Below are positions 23,742 to 33,361 of a DNA stretch of 64,000 nt, piece after piece. The notes below the pieces were generated by a model. It searched no databases. It saw only the letters and a program-made list of their open reading frames with translations, and was not told where the DNA came from. The DNA is from Nemania diffusa (lineage: Eukaryota; Ascomycota; Sordariomycetes; Xylariales; Xylariaceae): assembly GCA_038501195.1 (NCBI GenBank), contig JBBPUQ010000007.1, forward strand, positions 2,023,501 through 2,087,500, read 5' to 3'. A program made the position numbers and the translations under genes. The first letter of the stretch is position 1. Each line of letters starts with the position of its first letter.

Positions 23742-26124
23742 TTAAAAGAGGCCCAGCAGGTCGTCGTTGGCATTCTTCTTTTGATCCTGGCTGCCATGAC
23801 CAAGCTGCATAGCAGCCGGGGGAGGCTGGCTTGATCCACTCAAATCTAGTCCAGCAAACCCGTTCATTATATCATTTGTACTGCCGGAACCCATGGCATT
23901 ATTCTGAGCTGGGGCCGGCGCATCGAATAAGCCCATCATATCGGCCATGCTGCCGGATTGACCGCCGGCGCCTGCGGGGCTGGCCACACGCTCGGGGGTA
24001 GCACTCGCCGAGTTTTGTTCTTGGGAAGCCGGTGCAGCACCATCGAAGTCAATATCCAATAAATTCTCAATGTTGCTTTGCGCTGGTGTGCCGTTCTGAG
24101 CAGCCCCCACTGAGGCAGCGATGGGGTTCTCGGCAGCATTTTGCCGCTGTTCCTGGATAGCTGCGCGTTGAATTTCGTCCGCGCCGAAGCGACCCTTGCC
24201 GACGAATGACTCTGGTGGCTTGTGGTAGACTGATGCTAAAGTAGACAGCTCGGCGAGCAACTGCTCTAGCAAGGCCTGAGGCAAACTGGTCATTGTTGTA
24301 GAGATGGCAGGTTTTTGTGAGAGAATGATGTTCTAGAGCAGGTTAGTTTCGACGCTTAAGCACTGGAAAAGGCATGGAGATTCATACCTTTGCAACGTCT
24401 AAATCTCCAGATAAGAGACGCCAGTAGACATATGCTCGATCCCGGATATCAGGGTTGTCGTTCTCAGCAGTCGCTGATTGCAATACCTTCTGCACCAAGC
24501 TCTGGTTATTCCCTGGCTTCTTCAAGAATAGTTTGACAACTGCCGTCAAGATCTGGAGCTGTGTCTGTGTGAATTCTTCCATAAATCCATCAACAAAGCT
24601 AGCTAAGATTTCGTCGGCATTGTTAATCTTTTCCGCATACTCTCCAACTATCCATATTAACGCCCCACGCGCATCCGGTTCGTCGAGCTCGTCGATGTGG
24701 TTGCAGAGAGTTGGTATTACACCTTCGTAACCGGGATATTTCCGTAGGATGTCTTTGATTACCACGATAACCTCCTGCACTACGTAGTTGACTTTTGTAG
24801 CAATAAGATCCAATAACGCATTGACACACTTCTCGCTTGCGCTCTCAATCTTGATAGCGACTTGCCCAATGGCCTTGACCGCTCTCCGTACGAAATCCAT
24901 ATCAACTTCCAAGGCGTACTCTTTCAATTCAGCTAATAGTTGTTCGTAATTTTTGTCGTTCGCTATCCTAACCATAATTTCGAGCTTCTCTAGCTTAAGA
25001 TATGGGGGATCATTGTATTTGCAAAAGAATACACGAAGTTCCTTGCTAAGAATATCGGGTTTGGCTTGTAGTAGCAGATCAATGTTTCGAAGGGCAACAT
25101 ATTGAACTTCTGGGGCCGAAGCAACCAAGGTTACTGCTCTTGTCAGTATTCATCTAACCCAACTAGACGGGTTCGACCTACCTAGAGGAGGTGCCATCTT
25201 CTTCAGATACTGCCGCACGAGGTCGGGATTGATTAGCTTCATATGACTAAACACGACCTTGACGGCAGCGAGCACGACGCTCGGATTAACGTGTTGAAAC
25301 TGTGGTGTCACCCTTTCGCAGATATGCTCGGATTCTTTAAGATCTTGGGGAGGGTAGTCGGCGAGTGTTGAGAGGATAGTAACACGGCCCCATTCCGTGC
25401 ATTCATTCAATGCCATCAGTAGCTTTTTTAGAGTCTGAGGCGTTATCACTAATGCTCTTGTCTCAGGCGCCGTTTCAGCTATTTCCGCCAGGGCTTGTAC
25501 CGAGTTTGCGACGACCATTGGGTTAGAGTCCCCGATCAACTCCTGCAACGTCTCGAGAAAGCCGTTTTCGATGCACATACTCGGGTTCAGGTCGAAGAGT
25601 TTCGCAACGCAGATCGCAGCTGTCTTCCGTACATACGGTGACTCGTCTCGTAGTGTTTTCCGCAGCGGTTCCTCCATGTAATCGACCATTTTATCAACCC
25701 TAATACAGCCCATTGTTCGAATCGCGAGCGCCCGTATGAGGGGATTCGGGTCTTCGGAGTCTTGTACGAATGTGTTAACGGCAAGAATACATAAGTCAGG
25801 ATGTGACTTTGCGTAGTTCCTATTCATCCCGTCAGCTAGCAATCCAACAGAGCATCCACGAGTATCTCACAAGTAAACGAGGAGAACTCACATTAGGTAT
25901 AGATATACAAGCTTCTTCTGGTCCAAGTCTGCTGTCGCAATATTTTTCAAGACGTCAGGAAACAGCTGCGAAACATCCTTGCCTAGAGTCATGGCCATAA
26001 TGGTCTTCTGAATACTCTCTTTCCGCTCCCACGCGTATTGGGATACCAGTCCAGCTCGTAGCTCGAACGTCTCGCCCTTCCTCGGAGGCGCAAAAGCGCC
26101 TCGAATGCGGTTGACCGCCATCAT
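23742..26124 (-). CDS. AP-1 complex subunit beta (beta-adaptin)
   Basis: Exons 26124-25892, 25819-25182, 25133-24388 and 24332-23742 join in phase to 735 aa. Two ATGs stand at the start; the second (26121) gives the family's usual [10 protein letters not shown]. The trunk of HEAT/ARM-type helices (about residues 10-590) is complete, with [35 protein letters not shown] and [14 protein letters not shown]. The hinge contains the clathrin-box-like NLLDIDFDG. As in other fungal AP-1 beta chains there is no C-terminal ear; the protein ends in a Gly/Ala/Asn-rich tail and DDLLGLF, a second clathrin-type motif. It sorts cargo between trans-Golgi and endosomes. AP-2 beta is less likely because of the short earless tail. 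Confidence 0.9.
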
Positions 26125-27120
26125 TGGGTGACTGTCAGATCTGAGTGCAGAGGTCGTTAAAGGGGACTTGAGTCAGACGGTAGATTAGCGACTGAGAGAA
26201 TCAGGGGCCCCTTCCAGGGCTTAGCGGGAACACATCCAATGTCTCTATTATCAGACTCGTTATTGCCAGGGGAGGGTTCGTACGTAAAATATTGTCGGTC
26301 ACAAAGAGAAGTGTGTATTAGTCGTCGGAATAATGTATGAGAAAGGGAGTCGGTATAGAATAGTAGATACTGCCCACACGGGCTACGTGGGCCTCAACTA
26401 AGCCCGCCTAGAGTCTGAGTCCTAGCGGCCTGTGAGAGCGCCTAGCCATGGAGCGGCTTTACCAGCCACAACAGAGGCTAAAAGCGGGTCTTAGAAGCTT
26501 TCTTCTACTGTACAGAATAAGTAAGTACCTAACCTAGTACCAAGTATTCATCAAAACACCAGCCACACTCACTATTCACTTAACTATCAATGCTTATACC
26601 TTCGCGAGGATGTCATAACTATTTCCGGTAGTCGGGAACGAAATGCGCAGCTTTACTCCTCATAATTACGTTAACGCCAAGAACACGATAAACAGTACCA
26701 CTCAAAGCTATACATGGTAAGCTGGTATTCTACCCGGTGTGGCTTGACTAGCAAACGTCTGCTTATCCAATATAATAGGCCAGCTTTCCAAACCTCCGAC
26801 GCCTCTTCGTCGATGCCAGGTCCGACGATGAAGAACGAGAAGTGTCACGAAGAGCTGTAAGCAGTTTTTGAATTTATCGTATGGATATCATTACGCAATA
26901 TGAACGCGAGCTAACCGAGGCTAACACAACTTAGTTTTACAATGCTGTTTTGTTCATGGGCTCAGTGGCCGTCTTCAGCTTAATAGGGCAGCGGATGAAT
27001 GCTACAAGATGAGCATGATATGAGGCTGTTGTCACATTAGCATGCTATTACATCCAGCAAAACAATATACCTCCAGAGAAATCTGTTTCCATAAAACTTG
27101 CAAACCATCCAGATAACTCT
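26125..27120. other. Intergenic between AP-1 beta and the DEK_C gene
   Basis: Contains the promoter of the adaptin gene and the 3' region of the chromatin-type gene, both on the minus strand. No other gene is supported. Confidence 0.5.
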
Positions 27121-28685
27121 TCATTCCGACTCGCTGTCGCTTCCCAAGAATGCAAGGTCGGCCATCCTCTTGGACACTCGCGAATTGGCTTTTTCCTTGA
27201 CATCCTCATCTTCGTCGTCACTAGCCTTTAACTTCTGTTTTTCATCTTCCTTGTTGTCGTCATTGGAGTCCGATTCCTCTTTCAGTGACTTGCGCACGAC
27301 TTTGCTGCGTGATGGACGCCCACTGCGACCTTCGAGTCCCCAAAGCTCATTCATCTCGTTGACGGCTTCAAGCTCGCCCATTAGTTCTCGCCTCTCCTTA
27401 ATCTCTCTAGCCTTGGCCTCCGAGAAGCGGCCATCCATCCCCACATCTCGAAGCATGTCTCTGAGATGCCTGATCTTTGCCTTGCTGTCAGTACCAAACT
27501 TCTTCAACTCGATGCCCCATATTTTGCGGACTCCGCATTTAACTAGATGGCCTTGCAATTTCTTGATCTCCGCGTCATCCCCCGTAGACTCCTTGGGTGC
27601 AGATTGCTTAGGCTTGGGAGCTCCTTTTGCATCCTTGCCCTTTCGTTTCCTTGGAGGGGGTTCATCCAGTACAGACGATAATGAAGAATCCGAGTCTTCT
27701 ACTGTTGGCTTGGTTTCGTTTTTCTCCAGCTTAGTGTCTTCCTCCGAGCCTTCGTCCTTTAAAGGAGCATCCCCATCAATCTTCAGATCTCCGTCAACTT
27801 CGTCTTTTTTCGCTTTGTTCCCTGCATCAAGTTCATTCTCGCTATCGGATTCAACCTTTGCGCGCTTTCCATCTCGTTTGATTGTCGTAGTTGGCTGTTT
27901 ACGCTTTGACCCCGATACCGAAGCTTTTATACCAGAATCTTTCTCGTCGTCGTCTGAATCGTCCAATTGCTTTGATTTGCGTCCACGTTTTTTTGTAGGC
28001 TTTGGTTTGTCTTCAGACGAACTCAAGTCGCTCAATTCAGATTCGGACTCCTCTTTCTTGGACTTTCGAGGTGCCGTAGGTTTTTTCACTTTCTTTTTCT
28101 CCTTGGGTTCTTTTTCTGATAGATCGGGATCGCTCAACTCAGAATCCGATTCCAGCTTTCGGCCAACGGTTTTCTTAGTTGTCGTCTTCTTCTTGCTTTC
28201 TTTCTTTGGTTCTACATCCGAATCGCTCAATTCACTGAGATCTGAGCTAGAAGACTCCCTCTTTAGCTTGGATTTCTTGGACATCGTAGCCGAAGCGGCT
28301 CTCTTCTGGCGTTTCGCTACTGGGGATGAGGATGGCTCGTCGCTTGAAGATCGTTTCACGCCATTCTTGGTATCGCGCTCGACTTTTGGCTCTGGGATGG
28401 ACGAGGCGGAGTCATCTGCTAGCAGTGTTTGCTGTAGATATCTTAGTTGATTGCATAACACAACGCGACAGCTGGGGAGCTGTGGTGGCTTACAACGCAT
28501 TCGGTGATGATGGTCTTGCTGCGGGATTTCCAATCCTGCGTCACAAAAAAGCCTTTCTCGAGGCCATTTTCTTCTTCGGCGCATTGACGGACTGTGTTGA
28601 CCGTCACCGTGTTGGGATCCGCAACATAAAGCTGGCGCGTCGCCTGCTTCAGGTACTTCTCCAGGGCTTCCACAGACGGAGCCAT
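27121..28685 (-). CDS. DEK_C-domain, highly charged chromatin-type protein
   Basis: Exons 28685-28494 and 28431-27121 join in phase to 500 aa. Residues 5-64 form a DEK C-terminal-like helical domain (LEKYLKQATRQLY...FFVTQDWKSRSKTIITECV). Residues about 90-365 are a long Lys/Ser/Asp/Glu-rich region with repeated SSSDLSELSD-type blocks, likely CK2 sites, and several KKxKR nuclear signals. A conserved globular C-terminal part follows (about 370-455: IKKLQGHLVKCGVRKIWGIE, RHLRDMLRDVGMDGRFSEAK). It resembles fungal proteins annotated as transcriptional regulators and is loosely like the HIRIP3 C-terminus. Probably nuclear and histone- or DNA-associated. ATG 28685 was chosen because it opens the DEK_C domain directly. 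Confidence 0.8.
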
Positions 28686-29392
28686 GGTCAAGAAAACAAG
28701 GAATCAACGGCTGCTAATCAAATCTTCGGCTAAGTCTATTGAATTATGGTAAATGAGTAGACGCCTTTAGGTAGATTGAAGTTGAATTGCAGGCTCAATG
28801 GCATATGAAGGCTTCCCGATGTATGGTTCCGCGGCGCGTAAATGCGAAATGCGGTTTCCAGTCGATCGCGCGTTGACAATTGAAGTGGGGTCGATGCAAA
28901 GGTATGGGTGGGTAAGTTAGGTGCGCAGTGGGTAATAGTCCTGCGCGCCCGCCGCTAGCGGTTAGATGTGGGGAAGGTATACGTCCAGCTGGTTGACACT
29001 TATTCTTCAATAATGCCAGCTGCCATAGACCTAGGTGCCCCTTACTTTAAAGATGGCCTCACGATAAAGAGTTACAGTCTAAAGATGTCGGATAGATACC
29101 TAATGTTATCAAGGATGCAGAGTAAGGATGAAAATCGGTAGACCATACCAACGTAGCCGAAAATGTGAAAGTCTATTGCACTCCATATGCTCTCCACCAG
29201 TCTAAGGACGCGCAGATTTGGGCAATATACGGCCCGTAGGCTGAGCCTGTTTTCCTCGCTTACCTTACGATGCCCGCGAAATGCGACGAGCACGAACGGC
29301 GGATCGGACACATCACCTGCTATCCAAAGCTATGATGCCTATTGGGAAGTAACACCCATCATCAGGGCTCCAGCATACTCACTCAGTCGGCT
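28686..29392. other. Intergenic upstream of the DEK_C gene
   Basis: Promoter of the chromatin-type gene, then decayed sequence running into the polyketide-synthase relic. No intact gene. Confidence 0.5.
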
Positions 29393-29690
29393 TGCGCCTT
29401 TAAATCAAGCCCTAAGGTCGTTACACTTGGCGATAGCAGTTGTTGAAATGGCATTTCCACATTGAATTCTCTGAAGATCCAATTCCGGAACTCCGCGCCA
29501 ATCCGGCTATCTAGGCCGTGGCTCGCCACTGTCTTCGCCATGGGATCCATCACATCTTACTGCATCACCAGCAACCGCGCTAAGCGCTTCATGATGCGCT
29601 TCGTCGCCATCTCAACGACGTGCTGCTCACCATCGCTACCACTAAACTGCTGAAATAACCTCAAGGTTGCTCGTACATATGCCCTTGTTG
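29393..29690 (-). pseudogene. Relic of a polyketide synthase acyl-carrier (ACP) C-terminus
   Basis: The minus-strand translation reads RATLRLFQQFSGSDGEQH, then MKRLARLLVMQ, a stop, then VMDPMAKTVASHGLDSRIG, AEFRNWIFREFNVEMPFQQL and LSPSVTTLG. This matches the end of highly reducing PKS carrier domains (GxDSLxAVExRNWxxxEFxxxxPxFxxL). The phosphopantetheine Ser is present (codon 29508-29506), but the usual Leu after it is Arg. An in-frame TAA (29559-29557) precedes it, and no ketoreductase or other PKS domain continues upstream. It is the tail of a lost gene. A reductase pseudogene lies directly upstream on the same strand. Confidence 0.62.
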
Positions 29691-29768
29691 CTATCCTACT
29701 TATTATATTTGTATAATACTTGACTTCTAAGTTTTGGATTCTGGATATGAGATTACCACCTAAGCTTT

Positions 29769-30887
29769 CTACATTTGTAGTACAAGCTTGCCGAACTTAT
29801 CACCCTTCCGCATCTTGACATAGGCTTCGGGCGCATTCTCGATGCCCTGTACGACCTCTTCCCTGGTCTTCAACTTCCCCTCAACGAGCCAGCGGACCAT
29901 GTCCTACGCAAACTCACCTTGTACTTTTCTAGTAAGCACGGGTCCGAGCATATAAAACCGTGCATGGACAGCCGCTTCAGGAAGAAGTAGCGAAGCGTCT
30001 TGACGCCGTAGATCTCGTCCGCCAGCTTGTGGTACTGTGAAATGCCTCCAGAAGAGACTGTAAAGGCACATCCACGTCAATGAAAACAGGTCCATCTATC
30101 TTAAACCCTCGAAGGAGGGTATGGGAGACAAGCCAACTTACTTATGGTTCCGAAATCTTTCATGTGAGCGAGAGAAGCCTCCAGCTGTTCGCCCGCAACA
30201 TTGTCGTAGTAATAGTCCAACCCCTCAGGGGCTAGCCTGCGCAATGCATCGGACGTTTTCTCCGTCTTATAATTCCACGCGCCATCGAATCCCAGCTCAC
30301 GCACAACAAAGTCGACCTTGCCGTCGCTGCCCGTACTGCCTATGACTTTCATGCTGTGGATCTTGCCGAGCTGCCCGCCGCCGCCGAAACGAACATAGTC
30401 TGGCCGTGGCACTAGGGGCCCTTGACGAACTCCAAGAAACTCACGTACGCCGCCAAGCCCGAGACTCCGAGCGCGCAGAGGATGGTGGGCGGCGAGATGT
30501 CGACGCCGTCCGGCAGCGGTGGCAGAGGGGCGCTCATGGCGGCAAACTCAGCAGAGATTCTAGCATACTCGGCTGCATACGTCATGGCGTAGATGTACAT
30601 CCCGGCCCCGAATTTGGGGTTGTCTGACTTGAGCACGATGGAGAAGGCCGTCAGCACAGCCGGCTCGCCTTCGACCCAAGGGATCGAGTATGTCGCGGAC
30701 GAGTCAGGCTGGCGCATCTGCCCGCGGGCGTAAGGGTCGAGCGACAGGTACAGGTTCCTGACGATCATTCCGCCGGTGGAGGGGCGGCCTCAATGTCGAA
30801 GGACCGGTTCTCGACGGTGATGTGCTCGCTGGGGACGGGCCAGCCAGGCGTGTACTTTTTGTAGATTATCGACTTGTTTGGAGCCAT
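29769..30887 (-). pseudogene. Frameshifted NADP-dependent alkenal/enone reductase (PTGR/leukotriene B4 dehydrogenase-like)
   Basis: Medium-chain reductase without zinc. The start (MAPNKSIIYKKYTPGWPVPS), the YLSLDPYARGQMR block, MKVIGSTGSDGKVDFVV, the LRRLAPEGLDYYYDNV block, LRYFFLKRLSMHGFI and the C-terminus ENAPEAYVKMRKGDKFGKLV are all recognisable, so almost the whole gene remains. Lesions: (a) a one-base-type shift near 30768-30780, where the first frame ends in TGA at 30767; (b) loss of the cofactor-loop region with a shift between 30414 and about 30360, where the GAVGQLVG-type motif is reduced to GGGGQLGK; (c) a 14-nt remnant (29904-29917, gtgag...cgtag) where an intron should be. One intron (roughly 30143-30060) still looks normal. 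Confidence 0.82.
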
Positions 30888-31248
30888 GGTGGTCTAAGAT
30901 AAAATACCGTCTATAAATTCTGGTACTTGTGAAACTATTAGTTCTCCTTGCATTCGGTAGTAGGTCTAGGTGACCTACTTCCTTAAATAGCCTTCATACA
31001 GATGGTTTAGGCCCCTAAAGTTGGGCGCGTATACATATAGTTGCAGCCAGCAGACTTCTTGGCAAGGCAGGCCGCGGGACAATTGATATCACTCGAGTTC
31101 TCTGGTAACCTTGTTCTTAATACTCTTTTTGCAGTATTTAATGGCGATCTACAAAGAAGTAGTTTCTGTTGCGTCCATATGTCGAAAGGTCTGGGACGGC
31201 TTTGGTGAAAAGCCCCGGAACCGCGTCAAGTTCTCGTCCCTTGTCTGG

Positions 31249-31251
<3 letters not shown>

Positions 31252-31283
<32 letters not shown>
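31252..31283. repeat. Poly(T) homopolymer, 32 nt
   Basis: An uninterrupted run of 32 T on the plus strand, by far the longest homopolymer in the window. It lies 365 bases upstream of the start of the reductase pseudogene. It could be the poly(A) end of a retrotransposed copy on the minus strand, but no reverse transcriptase or target duplication was found. Confidence 0.9.
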
Positions 31284-31372
31284 CGCTTTTAAAGGAAATT
31301 TAAATAATAAAAAGCTAAAATACTGTCCATCACGCAACGTGAACAACGCCAACCATGATCTATATCAACATC

Positions 31373-31738
31373 CTAGCCATCACCAGCCATTACAAATAAC
31401 CGTACGGCTCGAAACTCGACTCTTGCCTCGGCAAGCCGCTCCATCATCCGTGCTAGTTCTCGTGCCATTTTGTCGCGTGTATCCAGGATATGGCAGTGTT
31501 GATCGAGTGACTCTTCGTCAAACCACGTGGGCCGGAAAACGAGGTTCAGTATTACGGTCGTAATAATCAAGATTGTGGTAGAGTAGCATAGCCGAAGGAT
31601 AACCCGAAGGAACCAATACGTGTCAGAAATCGTCTCGTGGCGTATTAAATAGTGACAGGCGATAAGGTAGAGCAGAGGCTTAGCAAGAAAGACGCTGGTT
31701 TTCTTCCAACACGTCCAACAGGTGCAGGTTTTGATCAT
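31373..31738 (-). CDS. Possible small membrane protein (121 aa)
   Basis: Uninterrupted frame of 121 aa. About residues 14-30 and 43-67 are strongly hydrophobic (for example ILRLCYSTTILIITTVILNL), followed by a charged helical tail of about 45 residues (DTRDKMARELARMMERLAEA). The N-terminus has a CxCWxCW cluster. The family is not recognised. The leader ending in gaatcgtcgaaaATG looks like a fungal start. It stands alone between relics, so it may itself be a remnant. Confidence 0.38.
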   Translation of the reverse strand: MIKTCTCWTCWKKTSVFLAKPLLYLIACHYLIRHETISDTYWFLRVILRLCYSTTILIITTVILNLVFRPTWFDEESLDQHCHILDTRDKMARELARMMERLAEARVEFRAVRLFVMAGDG

Positions 31739-32216
31739 TTTCGACGATTCGTGTATATTAGTTATTGGATGGTATCATGAACTGGGTTTAATGGTTCGGA
31801 ATTTTATCTGTCTCTCTCTAGGGAAATGGGGTGGCAAATAATGAGTAGAAATGCAAAGTGGGTGAAAATAACGTATTGGGCGAGAACTGAGGCCACGCTG
31901 CTAAACCACGGCGGAAAATATTTCTTCGTGCGCTGATTTTAGGTTAAATATAAGGCTTTGAGAGATATGCTTAGCAACGGGAGCTGCATACTTATGTCAG
32001 ATGCAAACTTAAAAGATATTCTCCTATCAATAACAAGTGCACATCTTTATCACTTTGACTAACGAGACGGAGGGGTGGCGGAACGGATAAGAAAATCTCT
32101 CAACTTTCTAATACCCTTATATATTCTCGGCGGTTTTATATATTCTTCAAAATGGTTCTAGGCTATTGTCCTGTTTTTTTTGTTTTTTTTTTTTTCATGG
32201 GAGGGTAAAGCTGATG
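31739..32216. other. Intergenic
   Basis: No gene. A short stretch at 32064-32085 (ggaggggtggcggaacggat) resembles a tRNA A box but has no matching B box or foldable body. Confidence 0.45.
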
Positions 32217-32748
32217 CTGCTGAGGCTCAAAATGGGCTGCTATTTTCCAAAATAGTATTAGGAAAGCTGCTAAGTTTAATGGGTATAAAGAGAGCCAAAT
32301 AGGCACAGAAAGGCAGCAGGCTCTTTGGTTAATATATACCAGGGCCAGGTCCCTTCTGCATTCCCGCAAAACACCCCAAAGCCGCAGGCGCGAGAGGCAG
32401 AAAGGTCTTTGGGCCCAGTGTAATGCTGCAGGTGATACTTGGACAGTAGATGTTGCTGAGAAGTTTCTCGAGTACGAGGCTTACTCTTTAGAAGACCAAT
32501 ACCACCCTGTGCAGAATGAAGGCGATACCGGTCTATCTAACAATGCTATTACATACCAATGCCAACAATTCCGCAATCTCAAATTTACGACTGTTGCTCT
32601 TCAGGAAGAACAAGAAAGAGAGTTTTCACACGAGATCGAGCAGAAGCGACCAGATGAGAGGCTACCGCTAGCTGAGCCCAAGAGCCATAGCCTCCACGCA
32701 GACGTTCTAGAATTCGTTACAACCGGAAATACGGTTGAGCAGTCTAAC
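32217..32748 (+). pseudogene. Relic of a large fungal protein (DUF6606/DUF3638-type), cut by a MITE
   Basis: The plus frame is open and coding-like from about 32236 (AIFQNSIRKAAKFNGYKESQ...QQALWLIYTRARSLLHSR) through KGLWAQCNAAGDTWTVDVAE, EYEAYSLEDQYHPVQNEGDT, GLSNNAITYQCQQFRNLKFT and TVALQEEQEREFSHEIEQ to EFVTTGNTVEQSN. It then enters the terminal repeat of the element at 32749. Upstream of 32236 the similarity continues only by changing frame. From memory the blocks recall internal regions of very large fungal proteins annotated as DUF6606/DUF3638 (ubiquitin-hydrolase-like). No start, catalytic site or C-terminus is present. Confidence 0.5.
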
Positions 32749-32933
32749 GCAGGGTTGGTAATTAGCTCTTTAGTATTTAGTATTAGTATTAGTATACTAA
32801 TACTAATATACTAACACTAAAATCTATTTTTGGAAAGGTTCCACGCTAAGCCCATTCGAGTAGCCGCACTGACCCAATATAGTATTAGTATGGCCCCAAA
32901 CTAAACTAAACTACTACCTATTACCAACCCTGC
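32749..32933. mobile_element. MITE-like element, 185 bp, 14-bp perfect terminal inverted repeats
   Basis: The left end gcagggttggtaat (32749-32762) is the exact reverse complement of the right end attaccaaccctgc (32920-32933). The interior is non-coding and contains a second palindrome built of TAGTATTAGTATAC/GTATACTAATACTA-type units (about 32773-32818). The CAGGGTTGG ends are of the CAGGG...CCCTG kind seen in hAT-type elements, but no 8-bp target duplication is evident in the flanks. It interrupts the preceding relic. Confidence 0.7.
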
Positions 32934-33361
32934 CTGATAGGGTGTCCATTTGACCTGAACTTGCCAGCTGCAATGGAGACCAAAATAATGACCAATGGTC
33001 CAATGAGAAGAGCAAGATAGAGAGCTGAGAGGAAATGAGGCTTCTAGCCAAGATTGAGCTAAGACCTTTTCGTATTAAGATGGTGCTTGCCGTCAGGCAT
33101 CCACCGTGAGGGGTAGAGCGTCACGTTGGTGTCAGCTTCTGGCGTATGTTTCCCAGACGACCCGTTATTACCACTTAAGCAAGCTTCAACTTGGTTTTAA
33201 TGGATTCTCCCCAACTTTAAAGGGTATTCGCTAATTAGAACAGTTTAAAGGGGGAGGAGAAATACCTCGCTTTTGATAAGAACGCCCCACTTGCTACCTG
33301 CCGAGCCTCAGCTCAGATTCTACGACTCTTCGTCTCCAAACCTCCACGGCTCTACTTAAAG
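32934..33361. other. Intergenic upstream of the hydrolase/ubiquitin-like gene
   Basis: Presumed promoter. A run of short C-rich and T-rich tracts lies at 33290-33355, ahead of the start codon. No other feature seen. Confidence 0.45.

Noticed and set aside
27098..28450. 450-codon open frame on the + strand, Ser/Phe/Leu-rich
   Set aside because: It is the exact antisense of the Lys/Ser/Glu/Asp-rich region of the DEK_C gene. Codons for these residues leave the complementary frame free of stops. It has no domain.
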